From Gordoniibacillus chartarius (GTDB lineage: Bacteria; Bacillota; Bacilli; Paenibacillales; NBRC-103111), in contig NZ_JBHLWN010000044.1 in NCBI RefSeq assembly GCF_042432825.1, forward strand, positions 1-34,304: 34,304 nucleotides of DNA, given 5' to 3'. Numbering within the stretch: the first letter of the stretch is position 1; the number at the start of each line of letters is the position of its first letter. The notes under the pieces are model-generated. The model did no database searches. It had not been told where the DNA came from and saw only the letters and a list, made by a program, of their open reading frames with translations. Shown in pieces: positions 14,391 through 22,871 of the stretch. The translations under genes were made by a program, and so were the position numbers.

Positions 14391-15296
14391 ATGAAATTTG
14401 ACAACGCGGAAGATATTGTACAGTGGACACCGCTCTGGCAAGGCGAGCGCTTTCCGAACGGCCGGCCCAAGGTTCCCGCCGACGTACTCCGCCGGTTAGG
14501 CCGTATTACGTTGGAGGAGGCGTGGGGACCGCTCTGGTCGCGCGGCTACCAAAGTCAATTCGAAGGCGACTTCAAAATCATTCATCCGGGCAAAGTGATT
14601 GTCGGCCGGGCCGTGACCGCCGTCATGGTGCCGAAGCGCCCCGATTTGCACGACACGCTGCTTCGGTACGGCCATGAGCAGGAAGGCCGCAGAGGCTTCT
14701 TCAACCAATGGGTGATCGACACGCTGGAAGAGGATGACGTCGTTGTCGTCGATATGTTTGACAAAATCTATCAGGGCACGTACGTAGGCGGCAACTTGTC
14801 GACGGCCATTTCGACCCGGACGAAGCGCGGCGGGGCTGTCATCTGGGGCGGCATTCGCGACAATCAGCAGGTCATGGAAATCGAAAATATCAACGTCTAT
14901 TTTCGCGGCAGCGACCCGACGGCGATCGCCGACGTGACGATGGTCGGCATGAACGTGCCGACCCGGATCGGCCGCGCGGTGTGCCTGCCCGGCGACGTCG
15001 TGCTCGGCACTCCGTCCGGCGTGATCTTCATCCCCGCCCATCTCGCCGAGCTGACCGCAATCCATGCGGAGAAGTCCCAGGTGCGCGACGTGTTCGGCTT
15101 TGTCCGGCTGCGGGACCAGACATATACGACCGCCCAAATCGATTCGGCTTGGAGCACGGCGATGTGGCAGGACTTCTTGAACTGGTTCCAAAGCGATGAA
15201 GCGGCCGCCCCGTACCGCCACTTGACCTGGAACGACGAGCTGGAGGAAGCTCGCAAACTGGAAGCCGCCGGACCGTCCAGCGACGTGCGGCTGTAA
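14391..15296 (+). CDS. RraA family protein, HMG/CHA-aldolase-like
   Basis: Member of the RraA/4-hydroxy-4-methyl-2-oxoglutarate aldolase fold. The signature is complete: DDVVVVDMFDKIYQGTYVGGNLSTAISTRTKRGGAV then GGIRD, with the catalytic Arg156 and metal-binding Asp157. At 301 aa it exceeds the roughly 160-230 aa of typical members, by an N-terminal arm (1-50) and a C-terminal extension after residue 215. Metal-dependent members cleave 4-hydroxy-2-oxo acids to pyruvate and an aldehyde or keto acid. Being encoded right after a sugar-acid dehydratase suggests it cleaves the 2-keto-3-deoxy acid. The ATG at 14391 has GAGGTG 6 bases upstream; RNase E inhibition is unlikely here. Confidence 0.85.
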   Translation: MKFDNAEDIVQWTPLWQGERFPNGRPKVPADVLRRLGRITLEEAWGPLWSRGYQSQFEGDFKIIHPGKVIVGRAVTAVMVPKRPDLHDTLLRYGHEQEGRRGFFNQWVIDTLEEDDVVVVDMFDKIYQGTYVGGNLSTAISTRTKRGGAVIWGGIRDNQQVMEIENINVYFRGSDPTAIADVTMVGMNVPTRIGRAVCLPGDVVLGTPSGVIFIPAHLAELTAIHAEKSQVRDVFGFVRLRDQTYTTAQIDSAWSTAMWQDFLNWFQSDEAAAPYRHLTWNDELEEARKLEAAGPSSDVRL

Positions 15297-15314
15297 CGAA
15301 GGAGCGGAAGCGCT

Positions 15315-16223
15315 GTGGATCAAGCTGTACTCGGCCGGACCGGCCTGTCCGTCACCAAGCTCGGTTACGGAGCGATGGAAATTCGCGGCCCCCGCGTATG
15401 GAGCGGCAAGCCGGTATCCGACGCCGACTCCGAGCGAATTCTGAACGCCGTCCTCGACGCCGGGATCAATTTCATCGACACGTCCTATGACTACGGCCGA
15501 AGCGAGGAATTGATCGGGCGCTTCATCGGCCATCGCCGCAGCGAATTCATTCTGGCGACCAAGTGCGGATGCACGCTGGTCGACTGCGGCGACCACGACG
15601 AGACGCCGCATGTATGGACCCGCGATAACCTGCTCCATAATATCGACACTAGCCTGCGGCGGATGAAGACGGACTACATCGACGTGCTTCAGCTCCACGG
15701 CCCCACCGTTCAGCAGGCTGAAGAAGGCCGGCTCGTCGACGTGATGAAAGAAATTCAAGCGACCGGCAAGGTACGCTGGATCGGCATTTCCTCCTACGTG
15801 CCGCATCTTCCCGCCTACATAGGGTGGAACGATTTCGATACGTTCCAAATCCCCTACTCGGCTCTCGAGCGTGAGCACGAGCAGCTGATTACGCATGCGG
15901 CGGCGACGGGCGCAGGCGTCATTATCCGAGGCGGCGTCGGTCAAGGCGAACCCGGTATCGGCCGCGGCTCGGCGGAACGTTGGGCCGCATGGGAGCGGGC
16001 GAAGCTTGACGAGCTGCTTGAGGAAGGCGAGCAGCGGACCGGCTTCCTGCTTCGCTTCACGCTGTCCCACCCGCATATGGCCACGACGATCGTCGGCACG
16101 AAGAACCCGGCGCACCTCATGGACAACATTCGTCACGCCGCCAAAGGCCCGCTTCCCCAAGAGGTGTATGAGGAAGCGAAGCGGCGTCTTGACGCCATCG
16201 GGCAAACGGCGCTATCGATGTAA
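15315..16223 (+). CDS. aldo/keto reductase
   Basis: NAD(P)H-dependent TIM-barrel oxidoreductase of 302 aa. The tetrad is Asp55 and Tyr60 (FIDTSYDYGRSEELIG), Lys83 (LATKCG) and His128 (LQLHGP). A cofactor-binding segment near the C-terminus (TTIVGTKNPAHLMDNI) is of the YdhF/GalDH-like AKR type. The GTG start at 15315 lies 18 bases after the RraA-family gene, with GGAG upstream. It is the last gene of the operon and is followed by a strong terminator. It may reduce the aldehyde released by aldol cleavage or act on a sugar lactone or keto intermediate. Confidence 0.9.
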   Translation: MDQAVLGRTGLSVTKLGYGAMEIRGPRVWSGKPVSDADSERILNAVLDAGINFIDTSYDYGRSEELIGRFIGHRRSEFILATKCGCTLVDCGDHDETPHVWTRDNLLHNIDTSLRRMKTDYIDVLQLHGPTVQQAEEGRLVDVMKEIQATGKVRWIGISSYVPHLPAYIGWNDFDTFQIPYSALEREHEQLITHAAATGAGVIIRGGVGQGEPGIGRGSAERWAAWERAKLDELLEEGEQRTGFLLRFTLSHPHMATTIVGTKNPAHLMDNIRHAAKGPLPQEVYEEAKRRLDAIGQTALSM

Positions 16224-16231
16224 AGTCACTA

Positions 16232-16279
16232 AGGCCGTCTCCTCAAGTAGTTGAGCCTACTTGAAGAGACGGCCTCTTT
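16232..16279 (+). terminator. terminator of the rightward catabolic operon
   Basis: AGGCCGTCTC and CTCAAGTAG pair with CTACTTGA and GAGACGGCCT over about 18 bp, then CTTTC, starting 8 bases after the reductase stop. Confidence 0.85.
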
Positions 16280-16295
16280 CATGCTGCAGAAACCT

Positions 16296-16325
16296 TTGCT
16301 TCAAGTTAATAATTCCCATTATAGT
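16296..16325 (+). promoter_or_regulatory. possible promoter of the secreted repeat protein gene
   Basis: TTGCTT (16296-16301), 18-base spacer, TATAGT (16320-16325); the coding start follows 72 bases later. Confidence 0.35.
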
Positions 16326-16396
16326 CAGTAATAAAGAAACTTTAATTGATTTTTAGAATCTAATTCTCAGTAAAAGAAGGAGGCGAAAAAATAAGT

Positions 16397-18019
16397 ATGA
16401 GTAAAAGGATTGCCTTCATTACAACGGCGTTCATCGCCACAAGCGGCCTTCTTCCCGGCATCATGACTGTGGCGAACGCTGCGGAATATGCACAGCCGGG
16501 GATAAGCTCTTTTCAACCGCTTGCACCATGTCTCGCTTTGCGGCAGCCGAAAGAATTAAACTTACTATCAGCAGCAACCCTCTATGATCATCCGTTTCGT
16601 AATTTTCGGTATACCGCAGTTGGCGAGGTCTTGCCTCAAACGGTTCAAGTAAGCAAGGTAGATTTTTATTATCCTGGGAATTTTCTGATTCATACGTGGC
16701 TTGGAGAAAGATGGATCCACGTAAATTATCAAGACTACACCCTTCCACACCCCAAGAATCTCAAGTTATGGCAGCGCACAGCCCTTTACAAGGAACGCAA
16801 AGATCTATCTGAACCAGTATCCTATCTGGATCCTCAAACCGTTACTGTCCTCGATGCCGATCCGGATTGGTATCATCCTGGCGGATTCCATGCGTTTCGT
16901 ATTGCCACAAGCAGCGGGCAGTCTGGATGGGTGAAACTGTACAGCGAGGAAATCGGCGCGGAGGAATCCACAGATATTACCGTGTACGTTCCTGATCGCA
17001 ATAATATTTATGCGGAACCGATTCGCGGACCGTATTATGCTGAGCCTGTTGAGACAAAGGAGCAGCCGTATTTTGCCAAGGCCCGCTCTTGCTACTGGAA
17101 TGCGGCAAATCCTAGCATGCAATATTACGAGATAGAGACCGCGCAAGGATTCGGGTGGATCTCAAGCTATTCTTTGTCACCGGAATACAGCACCCTCCCT
17201 ATCGTTACTGACGATAATACGGAACTCGAGCTGTCCAACCGGACGATGGCATTTCGTTTTCCTCGCTGGGAGAACACGGTTGCAGGGTTATTGGAAGCCG
17301 GAACAAGAACGGCTTCGCGCAGCTTGCGTCTTGACGACAAAGTCTGGTACGAGGTCGATTCACAGTACGGCAAGGTATGGGTTCAGGAACGATACGCTGA
17401 TCCTGCCGATGCTGTGGAAGTGGACGAATCGCTTGTGATGAAGGATCTATTTTCCCTTTCTTTGTACCCAAACGTAACATCATTGAATCCAAAGTATTAC
17501 TCGATGAAATATGCGCCTCAAACGCTGCATATCACAGCGCGTTGGAAAGAATCACCGGGCTCCCCCAGGTCATGGCTGCAGGTAGACGCAGAGGATGGCA
17601 AAGCTTGGCTCCATGTGATTGAGGTTCATGAACCGACGGTAGTATATTCTTGGCAAGACGGCGGATATCATGCAAGCATGCTGCCGAAAGGAACGTATCT
17701 TGAAAATCGAAATTATGCGAACGGAGGAACCTTCTTTCGTTTATATGGCGTAACCTACAACGGAAAAACATACGGAATCCCGTATAAAATTCCCCTGGAA
17801 AGCATTGAAGGCTATCAAGCTGTGGACACGGTACTACAACTAACAACGACAACGCAACTGCAGCAAACACCTGACGGCAATATGCCGGGCTGGCCTTGGA
17901 GCGGCGCCTCCCTTTCGCCGCAAACCGTTAAACTAAAAGGGAAGTGGGAGTCATCGGACGGCCGAACCTATGGCCTGCTCGACAGCTACGCAGGCGAAGC
18001 GTGGATCTCGCTGGATTAG
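16397..18019 (+). CDS. secreted SH3-like repeat protein of unknown function
   Basis: Exported protein of 540 aa with a Sec signal peptide (MSKRIAFITTAFIATSGLLPGIMTVANA, cleavage after ANA). The mature part consists of about six or seven repeats of roughly 70 residues. Each has the pattern short hydrophobic strand - PQTV-V - W...F-I-T--G--WI/WV (for example residues 66-98, 130-180, 325-365 and the last 40). Such units resemble bacterial SH3/GW modules that bind cell wall or polymers. No catalytic domain is visible. AAGGAGG lies 13 bases before the ATG, a wide spacing. Own promoter and terminator make it a single-gene unit; a cell-surface role is inferred. Confidence 0.7.
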   Translation: MSKRIAFITTAFIATSGLLPGIMTVANAAEYAQPGISSFQPLAPCLALRQPKELNLLSAATLYDHPFRNFRYTAVGEVLPQTVQVSKVDFYYPGNFLIHTWLGERWIHVNYQDYTLPHPKNLKLWQRTALYKERKDLSEPVSYLDPQTVTVLDADPDWYHPGGFHAFRIATSSGQSGWVKLYSEEIGAEESTDITVYVPDRNNIYAEPIRGPYYAEPVETKEQPYFAKARSCYWNAANPSMQYYEIETAQGFGWISSYSLSPEYSTLPIVTDDNTELELSNRTMAFRFPRWENTVAGLLEAGTRTASRSLRLDDKVWYEVDSQYGKVWVQERYADPADAVEVDESLVMKDLFSLSLYPNVTSLNPKYYSMKYAPQTLHITARWKESPGSPRSWLQVDAEDGKAWLHVIEVHEPTVVYSWQDGGYHASMLPKGTYLENRNYANGGTFFRLYGVTYNGKTYGIPYKIPLESIEGYQAVDTVLQLTTTTQLQQTPDGNMPGWPWSGASLSPQTVKLKGKWESSDGRTYGLLDSYAGEAWISLD

Positions 18020-18035
18020 TGTAATGTACATCCGA

Positions 18036-18087
18036 ATAAAGGGGCTTTCCCTCCGTCATCTTCGATGGCTTGGGAAAGCCCCTCTTT
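18036..18087. terminator. bidirectional terminator between convergent genes
   Basis: GGGGCTTTCCC (18041-18051) pairs with GGGAAAGCCCC (18072-18082). TCTTTA follows on the plus strand and TTTATT on the minus strand, serving both the repeat protein gene and the agarase-like gene. Confidence 0.8.
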
Positions 18088-18159
18088 ACGTGATCACATT
18101 ACCCGCCTACCCGAAATCACTTGCCCCGACTAGAGCGAATCACCCCTTCTTGCTTTTCC

Positions 18160-20355
18160 CTACTCCTCGTCCTCTTCGTCGCTGTCCCCGTCGTAACCGT
18201 CCATATCCATGTCATCCTCCGAATCTCCGGTTGAGCCATACACAGCCGATCCGACCGTTGTTACAGCGCTGCCTCCAGTCGCATGAACCTGCTCCAGTCC
18301 CGCATTGACAGTCTTCATAATTTCAACCATCTCCTTATACGGCTGATCCTGTTGATTAACTAGACCGATGTTGAAGTTCTCGCCGTCTTTGCGCCAAGTG
18401 ACTGCCTGATCGTAATACGAGAACCACCCCGTACCTACGAACAAAGGATGAGCAACCTGAGCTTCCACGAACGACTTGAACGCCGTACCTCTGTACACGG
18501 TGCTCGATACGGTCGTACCCGCGTTGACGGGGGACAACCCGCGCTGCGTCGTACTGAACGTAAATTCAAGATTCAAGAGCGGCTTGCCGAACGCTTCATA
18601 CCGCGCAATCCAATCTGCATTGTTAACATAATTGTCAACGGAGAACGCATCGACGTAGTCCATCGCCCCAGAATCCCATTCCAGACTCGTGCGCCACGTC
18701 GGAACGACCGACGAACCGAGGAACAGGTGGTTCGTATCGTGTCTTCGAATAATATTCTTAATCGTGGAGAAGTACGTGCGGGACGCCAGCTTAATAAACT
18801 CCGACACATCCGCAGACGGCACCTTGGCGATATCGATCGACGCATCCTTCAGCTCGGCGAACGAAGCGGCGCTCGTACCGAGGAGCTGGTTGACCGCAGC
18901 GATGTCATTTCCGTATCTCGGCGCCAAGAATTCTACGAAAGCGTTCTTGGCTGCCGATGTCGACTTGTAGGTCAGCACTTCCTTGACGATGTCCGCCGTC
19001 CAGCCCGCCTCATTATCGTACGTGTAACCGATGAGCCACTTATCTTGCTTGGCGCTTTCAAGCTGCCCCGCCAATGCGGCATCGATGATCGTTTCGTTCT
19101 GCGGGTCAAACACATCGTAGGTCCATTGAATTCTCTTTAAGTTGCCCGGGTCCTGCAGCACTTGAATGTAAGGGAACTTGATTCCCCGCGGACGGGTCCA
19201 TTTGCTAAAGGCGTTAAAGCCCCAATCGATGAGCCGCTGCTTGGTGATTTCCTCCCACTTCTCCTCGAAGTCGTCGCCATACTTTCTCATCACATTCGCA
19301 ATCACGAAGCTGACCCGCTCGCCATTAGAATCGTTCACATAGGCCGGAGCATAAGCGACCGGGTCGGGCAGCTCCTGGAACACTCCTCTCGGGGTTCCGT
19401 CCGCTTTTTTCAGCGGCGTGCCGTAGCCCCATTCCCATATACTAGTCGCATCGACGCCTTTTAAAATAAATTTATGGCCGCTCGGGGTAATAAACCACCA
19501 TTTTCCATCGATTTGCTCCAGTCTGAAATATCCCGTCTTTTTGTATTGTCCCCCGCTCTTTATGCCGCCGTATTTATCGTAGATCTTACGATTCAGCTTT
19601 ACCTTGGACAGCGCTTCCGCTTCATCCCGGTATTCCTGCTGCAAATACGTGTCGTCCGTTACTTTGCCGGTCCAATTCTCGTAGATCCATTGGCCGTACT
19701 TGTCGACCATCAAAGGATCTTTCTTCATTTCGAGGGCAAGCTGTTCCGCCGTGTAAGGAGGTTCAGGATTGGCCCCTTCTTCGCCGGTCCCTTTATAAAT
19801 TTTCAATTCGGTAAAAGGGATATGCTGATAAGCATGGGACCGTTTAATATCGATGACGATAAACCGGGCCATCTTGTTCGACATCGGCAGGTTGACCGAA
19901 TAAGGGAGGTCGGTGGTGCTGCCCGCACGAACGTGCTTGCCGGCAATATAGTAATAATCCGGATGCGTTTCCGAACGGTATTTGACGGTAAATTCTTTAA
20001 AGCCCCAGAACCGGTTCGGCGAATTGAGGATGATTTCGATGCTGTCCAAGGGATAGTCCTTCAGCAAGTCAACAGCCACCGAGACCGTCCCTTTGGACGT
20101 TGCGCTCCCCATCCAGCCGGCATACGTTGTGTTCTTGCCGTCAAACAGTACTCCGTTTGCGGACGATATAAGTCCGGTCGTCCCTTTGTCGGGTGTATTG
20201 CCTCCATCCGCCGCAAAGCTAAAAGTGTAATTGCCTGTTTTCAGCAAAGTGCCCGCTCCGTGAACGTCTCCTGCAGGAATCCATGCTCCCGCCATTACGA
20301 TTGCCAGTAAAACGACCACGACACGAGCTTGAATGGAATGACGCCAGCCTCTCAT
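18160..20355 (-). CDS. secreted GH-A clan glycoside hydrolase, agarase-like, with acidic tail
   Basis: Exported 731-aa glycosidase. A signal peptide (residues 1-33, ending VHGA) is followed by a discoidin-like beta-sandwich, probably carbohydrate binding (about 45-190, FTELKIYKG at its end). A catalytic barrel follows (about 270-690). The acid/base is Glu449 in IGYTYDNEAGW and the nucleophile is probably Glu597 in KPLLNLEFTFS. The C-terminal block PLFVGTGWFSYYDQ...GENFNIGLVNQQDQPYKEM resembles GH50/GH86-like agarases, though the family is uncertain. Residues 711-731 contain 14 Asp/Glu, unusual for a secreted hydrolase. AAAGGAGG precedes the ATG. A promoter with a cre site lies upstream. It probably performs the first cleavage of an extracellular polysaccharide. 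Confidence 0.85.
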   Translation of the reverse strand: MRGWRHSIQARVVVVLLAIVMAGAWIPAGDVHGAGTLLKTGNYTFSFAADGGNTPDKGTTGLISSANGVLFDGKNTTYAGWMGSATSKGTVSVAVDLLKDYPLDSIEIILNSPNRFWGFKEFTVKYRSETHPDYYYIAGKHVRAGSTTDLPYSVNLPMSNKMARFIVIDIKRSHAYQHIPFTELKIYKGTGEEGANPEPPYTAEQLALEMKKDPLMVDKYGQWIYENWTGKVTDDTYLQQEYRDEAEALSKVKLNRKIYDKYGGIKSGGQYKKTGYFRLEQIDGKWWFITPSGHKFILKGVDATSIWEWGYGTPLKKADGTPRGVFQELPDPVAYAPAYVNDSNGERVSFVIANVMRKYGDDFEEKWEEITKQRLIDWGFNAFSKWTRPRGIKFPYIQVLQDPGNLKRIQWTYDVFDPQNETIIDAALAGQLESAKQDKWLIGYTYDNEAGWTADIVKEVLTYKSTSAAKNAFVEFLAPRYGNDIAAVNQLLGTSAASFAELKDASIDIAKVPSADVSEFIKLASRTYFSTIKNIIRRHDTNHLFLGSSVVPTWRTSLEWDSGAMDYVDAFSVDNYVNNADWIARYEAFGKPLLNLEFTFSTTQRGLSPVNAGTTVSSTVYRGTAFKSFVEAQVAHPLFVGTGWFSYYDQAVTWRKDGENFNIGLVNQQDQPYKEMVEIMKTVNAGLEQVHATGGSAVTTVGSAVYGSTGDSEDDMDMDGYDGDSDEEDEE

Positions 20356-20491
20356 TAGTCAACCTCCTTTTTATTTTGGACCAAGCATGTTTGAAAATAG
20401 CCGTTCACCAATCACGAATAATATGACAACAATCGATCTCATCAGCCTGCATAGACCACCACCTTTCAAAAGCCTGGCCGCAGTAACTTCG

Positions 20492-20505
20492 TTTAAGCGC
20501 TTTCA
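20492..20505 (-). promoter_or_regulatory. cre site (CcpA) upstream of the agarase-like gene
   Basis: TGAAAGCGCTTAAA on the minus strand matches the cre consensus at 13 of 14 positions. It falls at about +4 to +17 relative to the promoter at 20515-20523. Confidence 0.6.
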
Positions 20506-20514
20506 AGTACGAGG

Positions 20515-20523
20515 TTTATATCA
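20515..20523 (-). promoter_or_regulatory. extended -10 promoter of the agarase-like gene
   Basis: TGATATAAA on the minus strand fits TGnTATAAT; no good -35 is seen, which is normal for extended -10 promoters. The transcript start would be near 20508, inside the reach of the cre site. Confidence 0.45.
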
Positions 20524-20567
20524 GCCGATCATCGCTGTCTTCGATAACCGGCTTGAAATCGTCAACT

Positions 20568-21800
20568 CTACTTGGGTTGCGTTGCAGTCATAACTCCTTT
20601 CGCGTCAAATTTCTTTACATAATCAACCAGCTCGGCAAAATTCACCCATGAGACGCCCGCCTTCTGATCGGCCGCGCCATAAGACATAATCAGATCGTCA
20701 CCGACGACGATGCCGCCTGTCGTAAACAAACACGGCGTCGGGTAATCGGCCGGCATCTCCCAGCTCTGCTGCGCATACATGAGACGTTCCGGGCACCGGT
20801 GGGTCACGATCGGAAAATCGTTCTCCTGCTCGCGGACGATCAGAAACGATTGCGTATAGCCAAAGTGGCTGTCCTTCTTGCCATGGTAAGCGACGAGCCA
20901 TTCGCCGGAAGAAATCCGCAGCGGCGCCCAGCTCGCTCCGATCCGGTCGTTTTCCCAGTGGAACTCGCGTGTCGCAAGCAGCCGATGGGATGCCCGGTCC
21001 GATGCAAAATCCTCCAGCCGCTCCGCCGCAGCAAGATAGATCGACGGCGCATCGACCTGAGAGCCCTGCGGGAACGAAGCCGGCGTCATCGGACGATGCA
21101 GCATCACATATTGCATTTTCCCTTCAATGCGCATCTTCTCGGGAAACAAAAACACGTCGCGGTTATCGCTGACATGCCCTTCCGTAAGCGGACATACGTA
21201 TGTAAACGCTGCTTCATAACGGCGTTCCTTCAGCTTATCCAGGTCGAGCTTGAAGAGAACCGTTACGGTATTGTTGGAGCGGGCCGCTGCACGGAAAGGA
21301 TCTTCCCCCTCATGCACCCACTCCGGCACGTAATCGCCCCTTGTGTCGACCGATGGCTCCTGATCGATAAGCCAGTATGGCCCCGGGGGAAAGAGCCGGC
21401 AGGCAGCGGAAACATACAGCTCCCCTTCGACAGGAAAGATGCGCGGATCCTCAATACAGCCGTTGGCGTAATCGCGTACCCGACTGCCGCGGATATCCGT
21501 GATGTAGATGTCTTCAAACCGCTCGTTCAATGCAGGCGCAAGCGCGGGTCGCGAAAAATCCGCCTCCCATGTCCGGCCCAAGTCGCCGCTTACCGCATAG
21601 CCCAGAAAAATGGGATACGGATCGTGCTTGCCCTCCTTACGTTTCTGCGACCATGGCCCCGTCGCCCGAAAAAGCATGTGCAGCTCATCGGATGCCGGAT
21701 CTTTCACAATCGCGGGGTTGAGCACCATTTTGCTCGCCCATTCGCAGTCCTGCACCGGCTCCAGTACCGGCTGCGGGGAATATCGGAAAATCGGCTTCAT
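20568..21800 (-). CDS. GH130 family phosphorylase/glycosidase
   Basis: Five-bladed propeller enzyme of 410 aa with GH130 hallmarks: NPAIVKDPASDELHMLFRA, NGCIEDPRIFPVEGELYVSA (the conserved EDPR, residues 117-120), DNRDVFLFPEKM and GGIVVGDDLIMSYGAADQKAGVSWV. GH130 members act on beta-mannosides, by phosphorolysis or hydrolysis. No signal peptide is present, so it acts in the cytoplasm on imported oligosaccharides. The ATG at 21800 has GGAGGAG 8 bases upstream; the longer ATG at 21821 would contain this site. It is 27 bases downstream of the GH105 gene in the same operon. The exact linkage is unknown. Confidence 0.88.
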   Translation of the reverse strand: MKPIFRYSPQPVLEPVQDCEWASKMVLNPAIVKDPASDELHMLFRATGPWSQKRKEGKHDPYPIFLGYAVSGDLGRTWEADFSRPALAPALNERFEDIYITDIRGSRVRDYANGCIEDPRIFPVEGELYVSAACRLFPPGPYWLIDQEPSVDTRGDYVPEWVHEGEDPFRAAARSNNTVTVLFKLDLDKLKERRYEAAFTYVCPLTEGHVSDNRDVFLFPEKMRIEGKMQYVMLHRPMTPASFPQGSQVDAPSIYLAAAERLEDFASDRASHRLLATREFHWENDRIGASWAPLRISSGEWLVAYHGKKDSHFGYTQSFLIVREQENDFPIVTHRCPERLMYAQQSWEMPADYPTPCLFTTGGIVVGDDLIMSYGAADQKAGVSWVNFAELVDYVKKFDAKGVMTATQPK

Positions 21801-21827
21801 GAAGCGACTCCTCCCATACAAATCAAC

Positions 21828-22871
21828 TTAATTCAAGTATTCGGCAAGCAGCAGCAGCGCAAGACCTTGGCCGTATTGGGTCGAACGAATCTCAAACTCG
21901 TTATAGGCCGCTTCCGTCGCCAGCACCGGGGTTCCGCCGGACACGCCTCCTACGTTCCCTTGTTCATCGATGTGTTCCAGCAGCCGCATTAGCGTTAATT
22001 CGGCAGCAGACCGGTAGTTGTCCCCTACCCAGCCTAGCTTCGCAGCTTTCATAAAGCCGGCGGCAATCCCCGCACTGCCGGATACCTCGCAGCGGTACTC
22101 CGGTCGATCAACGACAACCGGCCATAACCCGTTATCCGCCTGATACGCCAGCAGCCCTTGAAGCAAACGAGAATAACGTTCCATTAACGTATCCGGTATG
22201 ACCGGCATGCCCTGAAGCTCCTGCACGATCATCGGCGTCGCCAAGGCGATCCAGGCGTTCGCCCTGCCCCACCGGGCCGCGGACATATGATCGCCGCTGC
22301 CGCAGTTCCAGCCGTGGAACAGCACGCCGGTGTTATCGTCCTGCAGCAGCTCGATGTGCAGCTGCAGCTGGCGCAGCGCCTCATCTCCATACTTCGGGTC
22401 CCCGGACACTCTTGCCAGTCTGGCGAGAAACAGCACCGCCATGAAGATCGTATCCGCCCACACCTGCTCGGCAAACTGCTCCGGCTCGGTAACCGTATGC
22501 TCCAATGCCCCTTCCCTTGTCTTCGGCGCCTCCGTCAACACCCAATTGCCAATGTCGATCGCTTTGTCCCGGTAATACAAGTCACCCGTCAGTTCGTATA
22601 GTCTAGGAAACACCGTAAAAGGGGCCATCGAATTGATCACCTTATGATGCTGGGACTGGTGCTTATTGCGCTCGATCCATACGGTTAGCTCGCTCAATAT
22701 TTCGGGCTTTCGCGCCGCTTCGTAATATTCAAGAATCGCGATCAGTCCTACGCCGGGATTCCAGTCCCATCTGTCGATATCCATACCCCAATCGCCCGGC
22801 CGCCCTCTCAGCATGAAGGAAACGACTCGTTCTGCGGCAATTTGGCATGCTTGCCTGCGTAGTTGCGTCAT
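21828..22871 (-). CDS. GH105 unsaturated uronyl hydrolase
   Basis: Cytoplasmic (alpha/alpha)6-barrel enzyme of 347 aa that removes 4,5-unsaturated uronic acid from the non-reducing end of lyase products. GH105 features: RWDWNPGVGL (34-43), EQVWADTIFMAVLFLARL with catalytic-type Asp140, HGWN (186-189), ARWGRANAW (199-207), SGSAGIAAGFMKA and the C-terminal GQGLALLLLAEYL. YteR/YesR of Bacillus subtilis are the reference members. Its ATG overlaps the upstream gene's stop by four bases (ATGA), so it is translated together with the lyase-like protein, which suggests successive steps. Confidence 0.9.
   Translation of the reverse strand: MTQLRRQACQIAAERVVSFMLRGRPGDWGMDIDRWDWNPGVGLIAILEYYEAARKPEILSELTVWIERNKHQSQHHKVINSMAPFTVFPRLYELTGDLYYRDKAIDIGNWVLTEAPKTREGALEHTVTEPEQFAEQVWADTIFMAVLFLARLARVSGDPKYGDEALRQLQLHIELLQDDNTGVLFHGWNCGSGDHMSAARWGRANAWIALATPMIVQELQGMPVIPDTLMERYSRLLQGLLAYQADNGLWPVVVDRPEYRCEVSGSAGIAAGFMKAAKLGWVGDNYRSAAELTLMRLLEHIDEQGNVGGVSGGTPVLATEAAYNEFEIRSTQYGQGLALLLLAEYLN

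Noticed and set aside
14496..16205. 569-codon open frame antisense to the RraA-like and reductase genes
   Set aside because: Both plus-strand genes have complete family motifs; the antisense frame is a codon-bias shadow.
20799..21992. Long plus-strand frame opposite GH130
   Set aside because: GH130 motifs are continuous on the minus strand; the opposite frame is compositionally unlike a protein and crosses the gene boundary.
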